A DNA stretch of 64,000 bases, from NCBI RefSeq assembly GCF_040054535.1, contig NC_090795.1, forward strand, positions 6,361,501 to 6,425,500. The letters are read 5' to 3'. The notes beneath the pieces are model-generated. The model had not been told where the DNA came from. It worked only from the letters and a program-made list of their open reading frames with translations, and searched no databases. Positions 1 to 12,514 of this stretch are shown here, piece after piece. A program made the position numbers and the translations under genes. Every line of letters begins with the position of its first letter. The stretch's first letter is position 1. Source of the DNA: Antennarius striatus (lineage: Eukaryota > Chordata > Actinopteri > Lophiiformes > Antennariidae).

Positions 1-460
1 AATGCCGCTGAACGCAAATACTGTATCTAACAACAGCATTAGCAACATACCTGTACAAGAAGAGTGAAACCAGGAAGTGACATGAAGACAGCCAATGCAG
101 AACAGCTAAACCTGGACTACTACGTGTGCAGTATTCTTTTTATTATCTTGTTATATTTCCCCCAAGAAAAGCACATGAAGCCTGAAACATTAGTTTGCCC
201 AAAGGAATAAATGTATGAAAATATGACACAAAATGGTTATGGAACAAAAAAACAAACCATTTACATAATTACACTGATTTCTCATGAAGTACCAGATAGA
301 AAATACACTAAAAAGACACGTTTCTTTTCAAAATAACAGTTCCCAACAGTTCCTGTATAATGAATTGTAGGTCAGAGTAGCAAATCTGTGGCTGGAAGTT
401 TTCATACCTGATAATCAATCAGAGAGAATGAGACACTTCTGATGATATTTTCAGACCAAA
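1..460. other. 3' flank of gene A
   Basis: AT-rich sequence after the gene A stop. A possible AATAAA signal on the minus strand lies near 139-144. Nothing else seen. Confidence 0.5.
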
Positions 461-3400
461 TTACAGTTTGTGCTCCTCAATAACTACTCCAGCACTGTGT
501 CCACATAACATAGCTCCATTCACTGGTTTCCTAAAGTCAAAAAACATTTTAAAAAAAATTTAAATTAAGTGTTTTAAACTATTTTAAATCATGATTAATC
601 ACAGCCAATAATTTTCATTAATTAAATGAAATGAAATGAAATGAAATGAAATGAAATGAAATGAAATGAAATTAAATTAAATTAAACACTGATATCCAAC
701 TCACTTCAGCTCAGCATGGTCTTGAAGTTCAACATTAAGGGTTTCAGGCAGAAGTAAACAAAGAATTCCAGCAAAAATGGGGATGGTGCCATATATCACC
801 ATGGGGACTGCATAATGGAACATCTCCATGAGCCAGACTAGTGGAGCAAGGATGCCCGCAACACGAGCACACATGGAGTTTAGGCCCATGCCATTGTTCC
901 TGAAAGAACACATGACGGATAGTATATTATAATAGAAAAACAGGTCAAATATGTTTACTGGAAGAAGACAATAAGTAGGATGACACCTGTATTGAAACAA
1001 ACTGCTTTTATCTAAAACATGACTTTAAGATTTTGTCTTGTTTTTGAGTAATCATGTTCCAGCTAAACACCAACTGCAAATGAGTAAAAAATCTATATCT
1101 TCAGAGAAAAAAAATACTTTGACCAAAATTTTATGAAATTGTCTTGAGGAGATGCAAAGAACTTATTTTACCTTAAACTGGTTGGGTATAATTCTGCACT
1201 ATAAACATAGGCAGCAGTGAATGAGGCAGTGGCACAAAATTTCCCCAGTACTGCTATGGTTGTTGTTAGTGCTGGAAGATCTGATGGATAAATAATTTAT
1301 TTCAAAATTATGTACATAATTTGATGATAATGAACTACAGCAAATGTTTCAGATCATAAAAAATGCACAGGTGATTCTGAATACCTTTTGGGATAGCAAG
1401 GACCATAAGGCAAGAAACACCCATAAAAACTTCGAAGCCTGCTTGGGATATTCTTCTTCCCAAATATTGAAGTAAAACCAAACAGATCAGGTTTGCAGGA
1501 ATTTCCACTAAACCAAAGATGAACTGTGTGAGGTAGATATTGAGGCCAAAACTGCTAACATTGAGACTCAGTCCATAATACACAAGACTTGACGCAAACC
1601 TGGAAACACAGATGAGGAGACATATTCAGGTTTCATTAAATTTATAGAGCTGTATATTTTTGACATAGAAATGCACTAGTAATGGTTTATTACGTCCAAA
1701 ATACACAAGACTTGATGCAAACCTGGGATCACAAGAAGAAAGACATGTTCCATTTACTTTTTAACCGCATGGACTCTGAACACAGCTAAAACATTACATA
1801 TCACTGATGAATATTATTGATGTATATTGTCTAAAGTGATTGACAGTAAGAGAGAAAATGTCACACCAGTTAAATCCCAAAATGAAGGATCGTTTTCTCA
1901 GATACGGTATTTTGAAGATGTCCAATATGTTTCTGCTCTCTGGTGAATTTTCTAACTCCAGCTGAACAGGTGAAGAAAATGTTAGAAATTAGAAAATTAA
2001 AAAACAGGTTTAATGCAATTATCAGCCAAAGTATGTTTAATGTAGCTCACATTGTCCAGGCTATCTTCTTGCATTGTATTTCCATTCACCCTGGCTGCCC
2101 TTTGAAGTACTTTTTGTGCTTCTTCCTTCCTACCCTGGGTAATGAGCCAGCGGGCTGATTCTGGGAGGAACCTTTTGTAAAAAAAAATGAAAAGGTTAAA
2201 ACTGATTAATGAATGGATAATAAATATTAAACGAATGTTTGACTAAAGTTTTTGTGAGTTGTACTTCATTGATTGTCAAGTATCATGATGGATAAAATTG
2301 CTGACCAGAAAAATGCTCCCAGGAGAAGGACAAGAGGGCTGAAGAGCACAAGCTGCAGGATCCTCCAGTTCGGAATTAAATATGAAATTCCGGCTAATAT
2401 CATCAACCCAACAGAATAGGAGATCATGAGGAGCATTGTACAAAAAGCAGCCCTTGAGGGATTATTCCATTCTATACCTGAAAGACAAATGAATGTAGCC
2501 CACTCATGATTTTAAACACTGGATTGATGTTGAATATCATTCACAATGGTAAATGTCCTGCAAATCATAAGTATATGCTGAGTGCTTACATTTTTCACAA
2601 ACATAGATTTGTCAGATTTGTAATAGTTTTTTTCCCAATTTGTAGGCAGCCTTTTGAAAAGAAAACTGGGAGGACTGGGAGAGAAATGCCACATTCAATT
2701 CATGTGGGATTTAATATGTGGACAGGAAACATACAATAGCTGTAAATTGGTGACTCTGTCTTGAAAAATCCTTTATTGGTTCCCTGTAGGGGAAATTATT
2801 TTTCCACTCTTGTTATTAGTACTCATCACACACGTACAGATGTATGGTACAGGCATGAAGCTGTGATTGTTATCCATCTATTATCTTTCTCTACTAATTC
2901 CTGAGTTGGGTCACAAAGAGCTGGAGTCTATCAAATGATAGCAAAAACAACAATAATAGCAATAATGATCCCAGTATGTATAAAGAAATAACTTACCCAG
3001 GACATTTAAAGTCAGAAAGATGGGAATTCCTGTAACCCCAGTGAAAAATCTGAAAACTATATAAAAATAAATGTTGGGTGAGAAAGCAATGGCCAGACTA
3101 GACAATAGTTCCAAAAGGAGTGACAGGAGGATCGCAATGCGTCGACCAAACCTAAGATGAAACAAGAAATTCTTCAAATTCATGCAACCAGATCCTTATC
3201 ATTATTGTTATTATTGTTATCATTTTGTTTTTTCTTAACTCTCTAATGTCTCTTTACAATAAAAGCATGTGAATGTGTGACATTTCATACCTGTCTGAAA
3301 TTGCGCCAAACACCAGCGATCCTACGAGCACACCTGCCATGTAGATGGACTGTGATACCTCGACCAAGCTACTCTTATCGCAAACCACATTAAACTAAAG

Positions 3401-3856
3401 AGAAAAGAATGTCAAAACAAGAGAGATAAATACATCAACCTGTCTAATAAATGGGACCTAGGAACATTGGAATTAGTTTACCTCTGTTACAAATGTGGAA
3501 GCACCTTCAGGTGCTTCATAGTCCAATCCATCTGTGCACTCAGTTGTACTGTTAATTCCATATGCTTCAATGGTTTCCAAATCCAAATCCACAGGTGTGA
3601 ACATTTTACAGCTTTCAAAACTTCCATCTTCATTCACTGGGAGGGTGAGATTTTTCTGTTCCTCCTCTGTCAGGTTGGGTCCATGCTCCAAAATCCAGTC
3701 AGTTTTGCAGTGATGAGGGAAGCTCATACCAACAAATACCTGACCCAACGTAACAAAAGCACAAAACACGGGCGGGATGCATGATACAATTAACAACCGC
3801 TTCTGAAACAGACCAAACTCCCCAATCTCCTTTAGGACTTGTCCAAAGCTGCTCAT
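461..3856 (-). CDS. SLC22 transporter, slc22a13-like, gene A
   Basis: Predicted 12-pass plasma-membrane organic anion transporter (major facilitator superfamily). Ten coding exons in transcript order: 3482-3856, 3291-3394, 2997-3151, 2306-2477, 2051-2171, 1867-1961, 1385-1599, 1172-1280, 705-899, 461-530; 536 aa, all joined in frame at GT/AG sites. Exon 1 carries TM1 and the large extracellular loop with Cys50, Cys83 and Cys107 and N-glycosylation sites at N61, N69 and N102. MFS motif A (SDRFGRR, about 158-164) and LPESARWL at the exon 4/5 junction are clear. The start is the Met of MSSFGQVL, shared with the paralogues; an in-frame Met 11 codons upstream is not conserved. Odd points: two loop tryptophans conserved in the other copies are Leu91 and Leu111, and Glu replaces Gly at 106. 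TM8 has Asn377 where typical OATs have Lys/Arg; TM11 keeps Arg461. Family assignment is firm; the substrate is unknown. Confidence 0.9.
632..690. repeat. (AAATG)n microsatellite
   Basis: Pentamer array in intron 9 of gene A, grading into AAATT units. Confidence 0.95.
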
Positions 3857-3960
3857 TTTGCAGCTGAATTTGTGGTAGTTTCTCCTCAAAGTGCAGAATG
3901 AGATGTAGATGGATCCACTTATAAGTCTTACACTGTCAATGGATAAATGTGATTTTGCTT

Positions 3961-3973
3961 TTCAATCTTTAAC
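3961..3973 (-). promoter_or_regulatory. HNF1-like site upstream of gene A
   Basis: Minus-strand GTTAAAGATTGAA, about 105 bp before the ATG, resembles the HNF1 consensus GTTAATNATTAAC. A TATAAG sequence lies between it and the start codon. The position is shared with the other array genes. Confidence 0.4.
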
Positions 3974-4276
3974 CTCAGACAATCAAAGATTGACGCAATA
4001 CTAAGAATACCTTTGGATCCATTTTGCAATGGAGAACACCAGATATATTTGGCAAAATTATCAAAACAAAACCATAAAATGAGCAATAAGAGAGACATAT
4101 TTTTTTATTGTACTCAGTTTATGGTTTGATTTAATTTGCTCTTTAAAGCTTCACCACTTGTGTATCATTGCAGAGATGGCAAATAACAAAATTAAGGGAT
4201 AAAATAAAATCAAACTTTGATATTTACATACAATCTATGTATTATTGGAGTACAATAAATAATATACAATAAGTAT

Positions 4277-5290
4277 TCAGTACCTCTCCAAGGAACCATC
4301 ACCTTATTGTGCTGGAGAGGTTTGTGTGCCCTAAGGATCCTGGGACCTATATTGTCCGGAGTCTTGTACTCCTGGTAGGGCCATCCAAGGTAAACTGGTC
4401 TCAGGTGAAGGGCCAGACAAAGAATGGTTCAGAAGATCCCATGCAAAACCGAAAAGGGAAACAAGTGACGCTGCCTGAAGGAAGCCCGGGGTCCATGTCT
4501 AGAGCCAGGCCAAGACAGAGGGCCCATCAGTGAGCACCTGGTGGCCAGGTCTGCCACGGGGACCGGCCAGCCTCAGTCCGAAAAGGCAACAAGGGCAGGG
4601 CAGATTGATGAGGTCGGGTGTGCTGCCGTATGGGTGGTAATGATGCCAGGGGGTCATGACAGACCAGACCTGGGTGGCAGAAGTTGGCTTTGGGGACGTG
4701 AAATGTCACCTCACTGGCGGGGAAGGAGCTGGAGCTTGTGTTAGAGGTGGAGCATTACCAGTTGCATCTGGTGGGGCTTACCTCGATGCATTGCCTCGGT
4801 TCTGGATCCAAACTCCTGGAAAGGGGTTGGACCGTGTTTTACTCTGGAGTTGCATCAGGCGTGATGCACAGGGTGGGTGTGGGGATACTCATAAGCCCCC
4901 GGCTGAGTGCCGCTGTGTTGGAGTTTACCCCAGTGGATGAGAGGGTTGCCTCCCTACGCCTTAAGGCTGTGGGAGGGAAAACTATTGTTTGTGCATATAC
5001 ACCAAATAGCAGCTCAAAGTATTTGGCCTTCATGGGGTCCTTCATGGGATCCCTGCATTTTTCTCCTGGGGGACTTCAATGCTTTGGCAATGATGGAGAC
5101 ACCAGGAAGAGCATGATTTGGAGGAATGGCCTCCCTGATATAAACCCGAGGGGTGCACTGTTCTGGTACCAGAGATCAATGATCTATCTTGTGATTGTAT
5201 CATCTGACCTTCAACCATGTGTTTTGGACACTCGGGTGATGAGAGGGGCATAGCTGATAACTGATCACCACCTGCAACATCATACGCACA
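4277..5290 (+). mobile_element. decayed RTE-like LINE, 5' and endonuclease part
   Basis: Lies between genes A and B. The plus strand encodes pieces resembling the start and endonuclease domain of a common fish non-LTR element: a GLTSMHCLGSGSKLLERGW segment, a GVGILISPRLSAAVLEF segment, VDERVASLRL, then an AYTPNSSS and LGDFNA-like region in another frame. The frame is broken several times and the reverse transcriptase is absent, so the copy is dead and truncated. The family label is from recalled protein similarity. Confidence 0.7.
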
Positions 5291-5561
5291 GTAGCTGTGT
5301 TGTCATGTCAACCAGGAAGTATAAACTTCTCCACTATTTCAAAAAGTCAATAAGTCAGCTGGCCTTATGATTCTTGTGTTTCTAGATTTTTTATTCTGAA
5401 GATTTTTATTGTATTGATTTCTCATTTTTGTTTTATACAATATCATTTTTTATTATAATTTAAAATAAATGCATGCTGGTGGTTAAATTTGCTGTTTATG
5501 ACATCACGCAGCACTTTCTCTTTTCCTCTTCTTCTGGTCAGATTGAAATAAGATGCGCAGC

Positions 5562-5563
<2 letters not shown>

Positions 5564-5616
<53 letters not shown>
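5564..5616. repeat. (TG)n microsatellite
   Basis: About 26 TG units in the A/B spacer, followed by imperfect TGCG units. Confidence 0.95.
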
Positions 5617-5619
<3 letters not shown>

Positions 5620-5777
5620 ACATGCGTGCGTGCTTATGTGTGTGTTCCAATAATGGTTGACTATCAATAACTATTGACCAGTTTGATTTATGAGAACAGA
5701 AGGGTACCCTAAACTATAACCCATTTGTCACACTGAGTAATAACTAAGGGAAATGAGACTTTCTAAAGATTTTAGGT

Positions 5778-8001
5778 TTAATTTTCATGCTCTTCAATTA
5801 TTAGAACAGATCCTTGTCTGTTCAACTCCAATACATTCATCTTTTCCCTACAAAAAAAAACCCAGAAAAAAGTATTAAAATGATAAAGTAATGTGGTTAG
5901 TTATTTTCAAAAATATTTAGATGCTTTTTTTCTAAATAAATAGTTAATATTCCACTGACTTCATCTCAGCGTGATCTTCAAGTTCAACATTGAGGGTTTC
6001 AGGCAGTAGTAAACAAAGCCCTCCAGCAACGATGGGGATGATGCCATATACCAGCATTGGGATGGTGTCATGGAATACATCCAAAAGCCTGACTAGCGGC
6101 GCAAGGACGCCCGCCACACGAGCACACATGGAATTTAGTCCAACACCATTGTTCCTGGAAGGACAAACTATAGATAACTTACAGCCATTATAAAAAAAAA
6201 TTAAATTATATATGTTGAGGAAAAGACAGTAATCTCAGTAAGATTCTGACATGTTCTTTTCAAATTTCTACATAAAAACCAATAAAGTAAACAAAAATAA
6301 ATATCATTAGTTAAAAGTATAATTTCCAGATTAACCAATCAGTTTTCAACATTTCATTTTAATCATTGTGATCAGAGGGGATGGTCTTTGTGACTTTACC
6401 TCACAACAGTTGGGTATAATTCTGCGCTGTAAACATAAGCAATGTTGAAAGAGGCAGTGGAACCAAAATTACCCAGTACCGCTATGGTTGTTATCACCAC
6501 TGGAAGATCTGATGGGTAAACAATACATGTATTTGTATCTGTCAGAAAAACAACAAAATGACAACTTTAGTAAATTATAAAAAAATATCCTAAATATTGT
6601 TTAAGAATTACTTTTTGGGATGGCAAGGATTATGAGGCAAGTAACACCCCCAAAGATGAGAAAACCTGCTTGAGATAATCTTCTTCCCAATCTCTGAATA
6701 AGAACCCAACCAGTGAAGTTTGCAGGAAATTCAACAACACCAAAGACGAACTGTGTGAGGTAGATATTCACGCCAAAGCTGCCAACATTGAGACCCAGTC
6801 CATAATAGAGAAGACTTGATGCAAACCTGGTATACGAAGAGAAGCAACCTTATTTTTATTACTATGCCCTTTAAGCACTTTTTCACATTATTGATGAATA
6901 GTATTGATGTATGTCAAATATAGTCATTCACAGTGAAAAAGAAAAAGTCATCGACATATAATTTAAAGCAGACGCACCAGATACAACTCATTATGACAGT
7001 TCGTTTTCTCAGATATGGTATTCTAAAGATGTCCAATATGTTTCTTCTTTTAATTGAATCCTCCATCTCTAGCTGAACAGGTAAGAAAAATATGCATATA
7101 TCAAACTACATGGAACTTCATTTATTAGTCAAAGGGTTTTTGATACAGCTCACCTTGTCTAGAAGATCTTCTGGCATTGTCCTCCCATTCACCTGGGCAG
7201 CCCTCTGCAGCACTTTTAGTGCCTCTTCCTTCCTGCCCTGGGTAATGAGCCAGCGAGCTGATTCTGGGAGGAAACTATTGGAACACACATTCTTGATAAG
7301 AAACGTTTGGTCTCCAAGAAATGTCCTTGTGAAATTTATGTGAAGGACCTTTGAGTATGACAATTGATTATGTTGCTAACCAGTAAAACACTCCCAGGAC
7401 AAGGACAAGGGGGCTGAAGAGCACAAGCTGCATGATCCTCCAGTTCCGAATTGAATATGCGATGCCAGACAACACCAACAGCCCCACAGAATAGAATGTC
7501 ATGAGGAGGGCTGTGCAAGTTGCAGCTCTCGAGGGAACCGTCCATTCTATAGCTGAAAAAGAGATGCGACTTACACACCTACTTACCCTTCCATGACCTT
7601 TCGTGGACAGGCCAAAGAAGGGAGTTCATCCTACAAGGGCAAATATTCAGAACTAATCAAGCATCAGTGACAATAAAGACACTGATTAGATAAGACACAA
7701 TGTGAAGAGAAAGTGGGATTGATGCATGATTGCAAAATGACTTGCAGAGGAAGTACAATTAACTAAAATGCCTGCTGTGAAACTTGCCTGTTTGCATAGA
7801 AGGGAATAAGCTGTGGATCTAGAGATCCACAATCTAGAGATTAGCCACAAGCAGCTAATAATGGCAAGGCTTAATTTCCATGAGAGACTTCCCTTAGTGA
7901 TTTCTTTCTCAATTAATTCATGACAAATGGGATTTAATTTCCAGATAAGCAGAAGAAGCAGTAGAAAATGAATTATTGAATAATGCATGCATGAATGAAT
8001 G

Positions 8002-8032
<31 letters not shown>

Positions 8033-10054
8033 GAATCAATCAATTAATCAATGAGAGGCACATAACAATACAACATGTATATACCAGAGTAAGAATGTGT
8101 CAATGAAACATCATCTCAAGTAGAAGGCTGACATCAAAAATATTAGTAAAAAACAACCTAAAGTGGACCTACCCAGTACAGATAACATTATCATAATGGC
8201 AGAACTCGAGAACCCACAGAAGAATTTGAGAACTATATAAACATAAACGTTGGGTGAGAAAGCAACGGCCACACCAAACAACACTTGGAGGAGGAGTGAC
8301 AGCAAGATCCCACAACGTCGACCAAATCTGAAATGAAAGAATAATATGTCTCTATGTCGCACAATGTCAATTCAGATCTCTGGTTTCCTCACATCTTACA
8401 TTTTTGTCATAGCAACATTAATATTATTATTAACTCACCGACTGCCAATGATGTCAATATAGACGTCAAAATAGACAATATAGACAATAGACGTCATTCT
8501 TAATTATGAACAGTTGGATGTTAGTATTCATTTAATATAAAAACAGTACCCAACTTATGAACACAATGGGTTCCGATAACCTACTTGTAAGCTGAACTGT
8601 TCAAAAGTTGTTACATATTAAACTCCAATATTCAGTTGCAAAAACTGGGCGAAATGAGGGGGATGAGTGTTGGGAATGTGCGTACGGAGCACTGCCCCTT
8701 GGCGGGGATTGACAGGGAAACTACATATATAACGACTTACGAACAATTCAGCGTACGAACAGCCTCTCTGAACCTATTGTGTTCATAAGTTGTCTGTATA
8801 TGTCACACTAGTTCAGGGAGAAACAGTGTCGTGATCATGAGAAAAAACGACAGAGCTCATGGAAAAGACGAATAAATGGAGGTTCGAATCACATCCTCTT
8901 CAATGCAACTCCTGGACCCCAGAAACCTGTTATACAGCTAACAAGATTCATTCTAAGTGTGATAGCACAAAAAGAAGAAATCATACCTTTTTATCAAATG
9001 TAGATATTGAACTTATGTAGTTATATACTCATAAATAAATTACTTTACCATCCAAATCCCTTTCTCAGTGTTGTTTTTTACTACAGAATCAAAAAAGGTA
9101 CAAACAAAAAAGGTACAGCATCCTCTTTCTTTTGGTAGCTTTGATGTTTCCATTCTCAGAGAACACAATATTCTGTGGGTCTTATAAGATAAATCAAAAG
9201 ACTCTAAAACTGCTGGCAGTGTGGGGATTGTTGCAGTGAAAATGGCTGGCAGTGAGTTAATATACATTATTATGGGTTACATTCCATACACTTTTAATAG
9301 CATTAACAAATGTAACATTAATAGCTCTATTGTGAAGGTAGAAACTACCCAACTTGTGACAAATGATTTGATGTGAGACTGCTCATACCTATCAGAAATT
9401 GTCCCAAACAGCAGAACTCCAAAGAAAATACCGGCCATGTAGATGGACTGTGACACCTCAATGAAACTACTCTTGTCACAAACCAGATCAAACTGATAAT
9501 AGGAAAGAAAGAGAAAAGACAGAGGTGATTAATAAAAGAAAGGAAGGTGAGGAGACAGGGAGAAAAATAAATAAATAAAACCAAGACCCCAAAATGATGG
9601 CCCAAAAGTCAGGACTACGGGACCCTGACCAGCCAACAACTAGAACACTATCTGACAATTACATGATTTATTGAACTACCTCTGTCAGCATACTGGAACC
9701 ACCTTTGGGAGCCTCATAGTCCCATCCATCTGTGCATCCAGTTGTACTGTTAATTCCAAAACGTTCAATGGTTTCCAGATTCCAATCCACAGGTGTGAAC
9801 ATTTTACAGCTTTCAAAATTTCCATCTTCGTTCACTGGGAGGGTGAGATTTTTCTGTTCCTCCTCTGTCAGGTTGGGTCCATGCTGCAAAATCCAGTCAG
9901 TGTTGCAGTGATGAGGGAAGCTCTTACCAATAAACACTTGACTAATTGTATCAAATGGGGAAAATATTCCAGGGATGCATATTGCTATCACTATCAGTTT
10001 CTGAAATAGGCCGAACTCCCCAACTGCCTTAAGGATCGGGCCGAAGCGGCTCAT
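5778..10054 (-). CDS. SLC22 transporter, slc22a13-like, gene B
   Basis: Second member of the array, 536 aa. Exons in transcript order: 9680-10054, 9389-9492, 8173-8327, 7381-7552, 7154-7274, 6978-7072, 6612-6826, 6400-6508, 5960-6154, 5778-5847. No internal stop was seen and every exon length matches gene A. It starts at MSRFGPIL; loop cysteines and three N-glycosylation sites are kept. Exon 7 ends at a plain A-GTAAT donor, which turns the usual Lys-Asp-Leu-Pro into Lys-Asn-Leu-Pro, and exon 9 uses a GTCAGT donor. TM8 has Asn377, TM11 keeps Arg461. Exon 9 reads FHDTIPMLVYG, nearer to gene G ([11 protein letters not shown]) than to genes A and C-F (FHYA-PMVIYG), so B may be an early branch of the expansion. 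The C-terminus ends IIEEHEN, while C-F end LILEEHK plus Leu or Cys. Intron 2 (8328-9388) contains a MITE. Confidence 0.9.
7991..8052. repeat. (AATC)n microsatellite
   Basis: Tetramer array in intron 3 of gene B. Confidence 0.95.
8544..8796. mobile_element. MITE with long inverted repeats in intron 2 of gene B
   Basis: The left arm CAACTTATGAACACAATGGG and the reverse complement of the right arm (CAACTTATGAACACAATAGG) pair almost perfectly over about 25 bp. The TA-flanked right end suggests a Tc1/mariner superfamily origin. A related right arm lies near 34.88-34.96 kb. Confidence 0.65.
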
Positions 10055-10161
10055 ATTAATTCCTTCTTTCTCCTCAAAGAGCAAAGCAAGGTTTACATAC
10101 AGACTTAGTTCTAATTTGTCTTGTTGTCTTGTGCTGTCAACGAATATGCTTGGCTAAGCTA

Positions 10162-10174
10162 ATTAATATTTAAC
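10162..10174 (-). promoter_or_regulatory. HNF1-like site upstream of gene B
   Basis: Minus-strand GTTAAATATTAAT, about 108 bp before the ATG. It is one of the two best matches in the set, differing from the HNF1 consensus at two fixed positions. Confidence 0.45.
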
Positions 10175-10657
10175 CATGGACAATCCAAGAGTGCGATTAA
10201 GGTATTTAAACCTTTTGATCTGGGTTGTAAGGCAGCAGTAGCAGTATATAAATCTTAGTCATGCAACATAAAATGAACAATAAAAGACACAAGAAAATCT
10301 AGAATTCTATTTCCTTTATTACTTTATTTTGTACTATTAACATAATCCTTACAATATCATGTGCTTCATTATTCAGTGGCCCAAAGCAAAATAAAATGGT
10401 AAACAAGGACAAAATTGAAGAATTAAGTTTTCATAAAAGGTAAACCAGAAGGTGCATAAAAGGTGCATGCAGACACACAATACATAACACATAATACAAA
10501 TTCTATGCCCTAGTAAAAAGGACCCCTGATTTGTCCTTGATAAAAAGGAAGAAAACATAAACTATCTAGAATTCTCGGTCGCATTGTAGTTCCACAAATG
10601 TTAACTAATCAAATGTTCTAGATTTGGTCATCAAACCAAAGATTCCAGGTTATATTA

Positions 10658-10740
10658 GAGTGGAGTAGAGTAGAGTAGAGTAGAATAGAGTAGAGTAGAG
10701 TAGAGTATAACTTTATTTATCCCTTAAGGAGGTTCCGTCA
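10658..10740. repeat. (AGAGT)n array with LINE/SINE-type tail
   Basis: Pentamer array followed by an ACTTTATTTATCCC...GGAAATT motif that ends several fish retroposons. It lies upstream of gene B. Confidence 0.7.
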
Positions 10741-12009
10741 GGGAAATTAATTATTATGAACTTTTCAAGCTTCCAATTGAAACATCATAAATTTCTTCAT
10801 CATAAAATCTGTCAGCTGGAAAAAGAATTACTCTCAGTTTAAGACTACATTATTTAATTCTTAATTTTTTAAATGTATCCTTTATTAAACCAAGAAATCC
10901 CAATGAGATTAGAAAACTCTTACAATAGAGACCAGGCCAACGTAGTTGCCCTACAAAATCAGAAGTGATACTCCAAATGCATGATACATAAACTGACTGT
11001 ATTGTTTTATTGTTAAAACAATAAAACAATAGAACAAAGTGACAGGTATTGAAGGACAGTGGCTTCTCAAGAAAAATAGCAACATTCCATTTTCACTGCA
11101 TCCTTTAATACTCTTGAAATTATTGAGGTTACAAATGTTTTTTTGTAGGTTCTCCCATGACAATGGTACCTGATAAGGGAATGCCGTTTTGCTTAGAGCT
11201 GTCAAAAACTGGGGAACATTAAAAAAACAGCTGCTTGGAGACTCACAGATGATAACTAATAGAGCTGACAGAAAGAAGGTCACTGAGTTATTCTTTATGG
11301 ATCTATGAATGCTTCGTGATGTCCAAACCAAATCGAAAGGAGTACAAATCGAGTCTTTCTAAGGTGGAGGACGCTGCATGTTTGTGAAGTATATCACTTG
11401 AAATAGCATTAATATATGACAAGGATTTGATATTTTCCAAAACTTATTTAATTATTTAAGTTTAAGTTTATCTGATCTTAGAATTAGACTTTCAAATCAT
11501 GAAGGTTCATTTATTTCTTAGGTTTTAAACTACAGTTTGTAGTGTGTACTCAGTATTTGTTTATTAAATGAATTTGCTCTGATATACTTACAGAAAGCCA
11601 GGGATTCTCCCTATGACTCACCCTGAGCTTCTTAATGGGAGCATGCTTATTGGAGAAAGCAAGGAAATTTGAAGGAACATAATCCTATGCCAACACAACC
11701 TTGGGATTATAGTGGCTCTGCTCCGAATACTATTACACAAATCATTCAGGAATGCCTGCATTTCAAAAAATTTTAACAGCCTCCTAAGAATGATTTGCCT
11801 TTGAAATTTTTGTGTTTCTAGCACACGGTGGCTCAATAAATCATCTGTTATCAATTTATGAAGCCAAGTTTCTTTTTGAACCATTATGATAGAATTTGCT
11901 GTACTTGACCAGATTCTGATCACATCCATTTTGGGGACAACACCAGTTCTAGTTTTAAGATCTGATGGGGTTGAGAGACAGTGCATGGAGGTGGTAGAGA
12001 TGGTCAATA

Positions 12010-12245
12010 TTTGAGTGATGGCAAGACAGATTTTTGTGTTTAGTCCATCAGACAAAAGGTTGCTCTGCCCCCTCCAGCCAGTGTCTCAATTCCTTTGTGC
12101 CACAGCCAGGTATTCAGGTGCCCGAATGATGTGTTTGTGTGGTGAGCATTCACCTGAGTATTAGGAAAGCTGTGTCTACCTCCAGATCCAGGGTGAAAGG
12201 GAGGCTGGGGAGACGACCAGAGAAGAACGCAATCGTTTCTATACT
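12010..12245. repeat. conserved 3'-spacer block (gene C copy)
   Basis: A block of about 235 bp, running from GTGATGGCAAGACA to GAAGAACGCA, lies 270-500 bp beyond the stop of gene C. Related blocks lie at matching places after D (20640-20755, partial), E (25295-25540) and F (30140-30387), and in the dead unit at 36.73 kb. It marks the boundary of the ancestral repeat unit. No domain is recognised. Confidence 0.6.
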
Positions 12246-12514
12246 GAATCTTATTGTTTGTTCCAATTTTATGAAACAAGGTTTATTTTTATTGCTTAGC
12301 ATTTTATTGGCTTGTTTTCTTTTTTGTGTTAATGGACTGTTGTTGTGGTCATTTGACTTCTTCTTCTTCTTGTGTTTACGCTTGTGTGCTGTGTTTTTGT
12401 TTTATTTTCAAATTTGCCACGTAGTTTCTTGCTATGTACATTCATACAGACAATGATATTCAGTTACACAAATGAGACACTTTGAAATTGTCATGATGCT
12501 GATTACAGTGTAGG

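Larger units (their letters stand above)
10055..12009. other. spacer between genes B and C
   Basis: Holds the 5' flank of B and the 3' flank of C. Apart from the HNF1-like site and the AGAGT array, no element is recognised. A 145-codon minus-strand ORF at 11618-12055 has no recognisable domain and no counterpart in the other spacers. Confidence 0.5.

Noticed and set aside
3857-3889. Upstream in-frame start codon of gene A (and similar ones in C, D and E)
   Set aside because: The extra residues are not conserved between copies, while MSSF or MSRF aligns with the usual SLC22 N-terminus.
11618-12055. 145-codon minus-strand ORF
   Set aside because: No known domain, no splice context and no counterpart beyond genes D-F; probably chance or an old LINE piece.
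12040-12279. Minus-strand ORF in the 3' spacer, also open beyond genes E and F
   Set aside because: The copy beyond D is truncated, no domain is recognisable and it falls outside the transporter reading frame; kept only as a conserved block.
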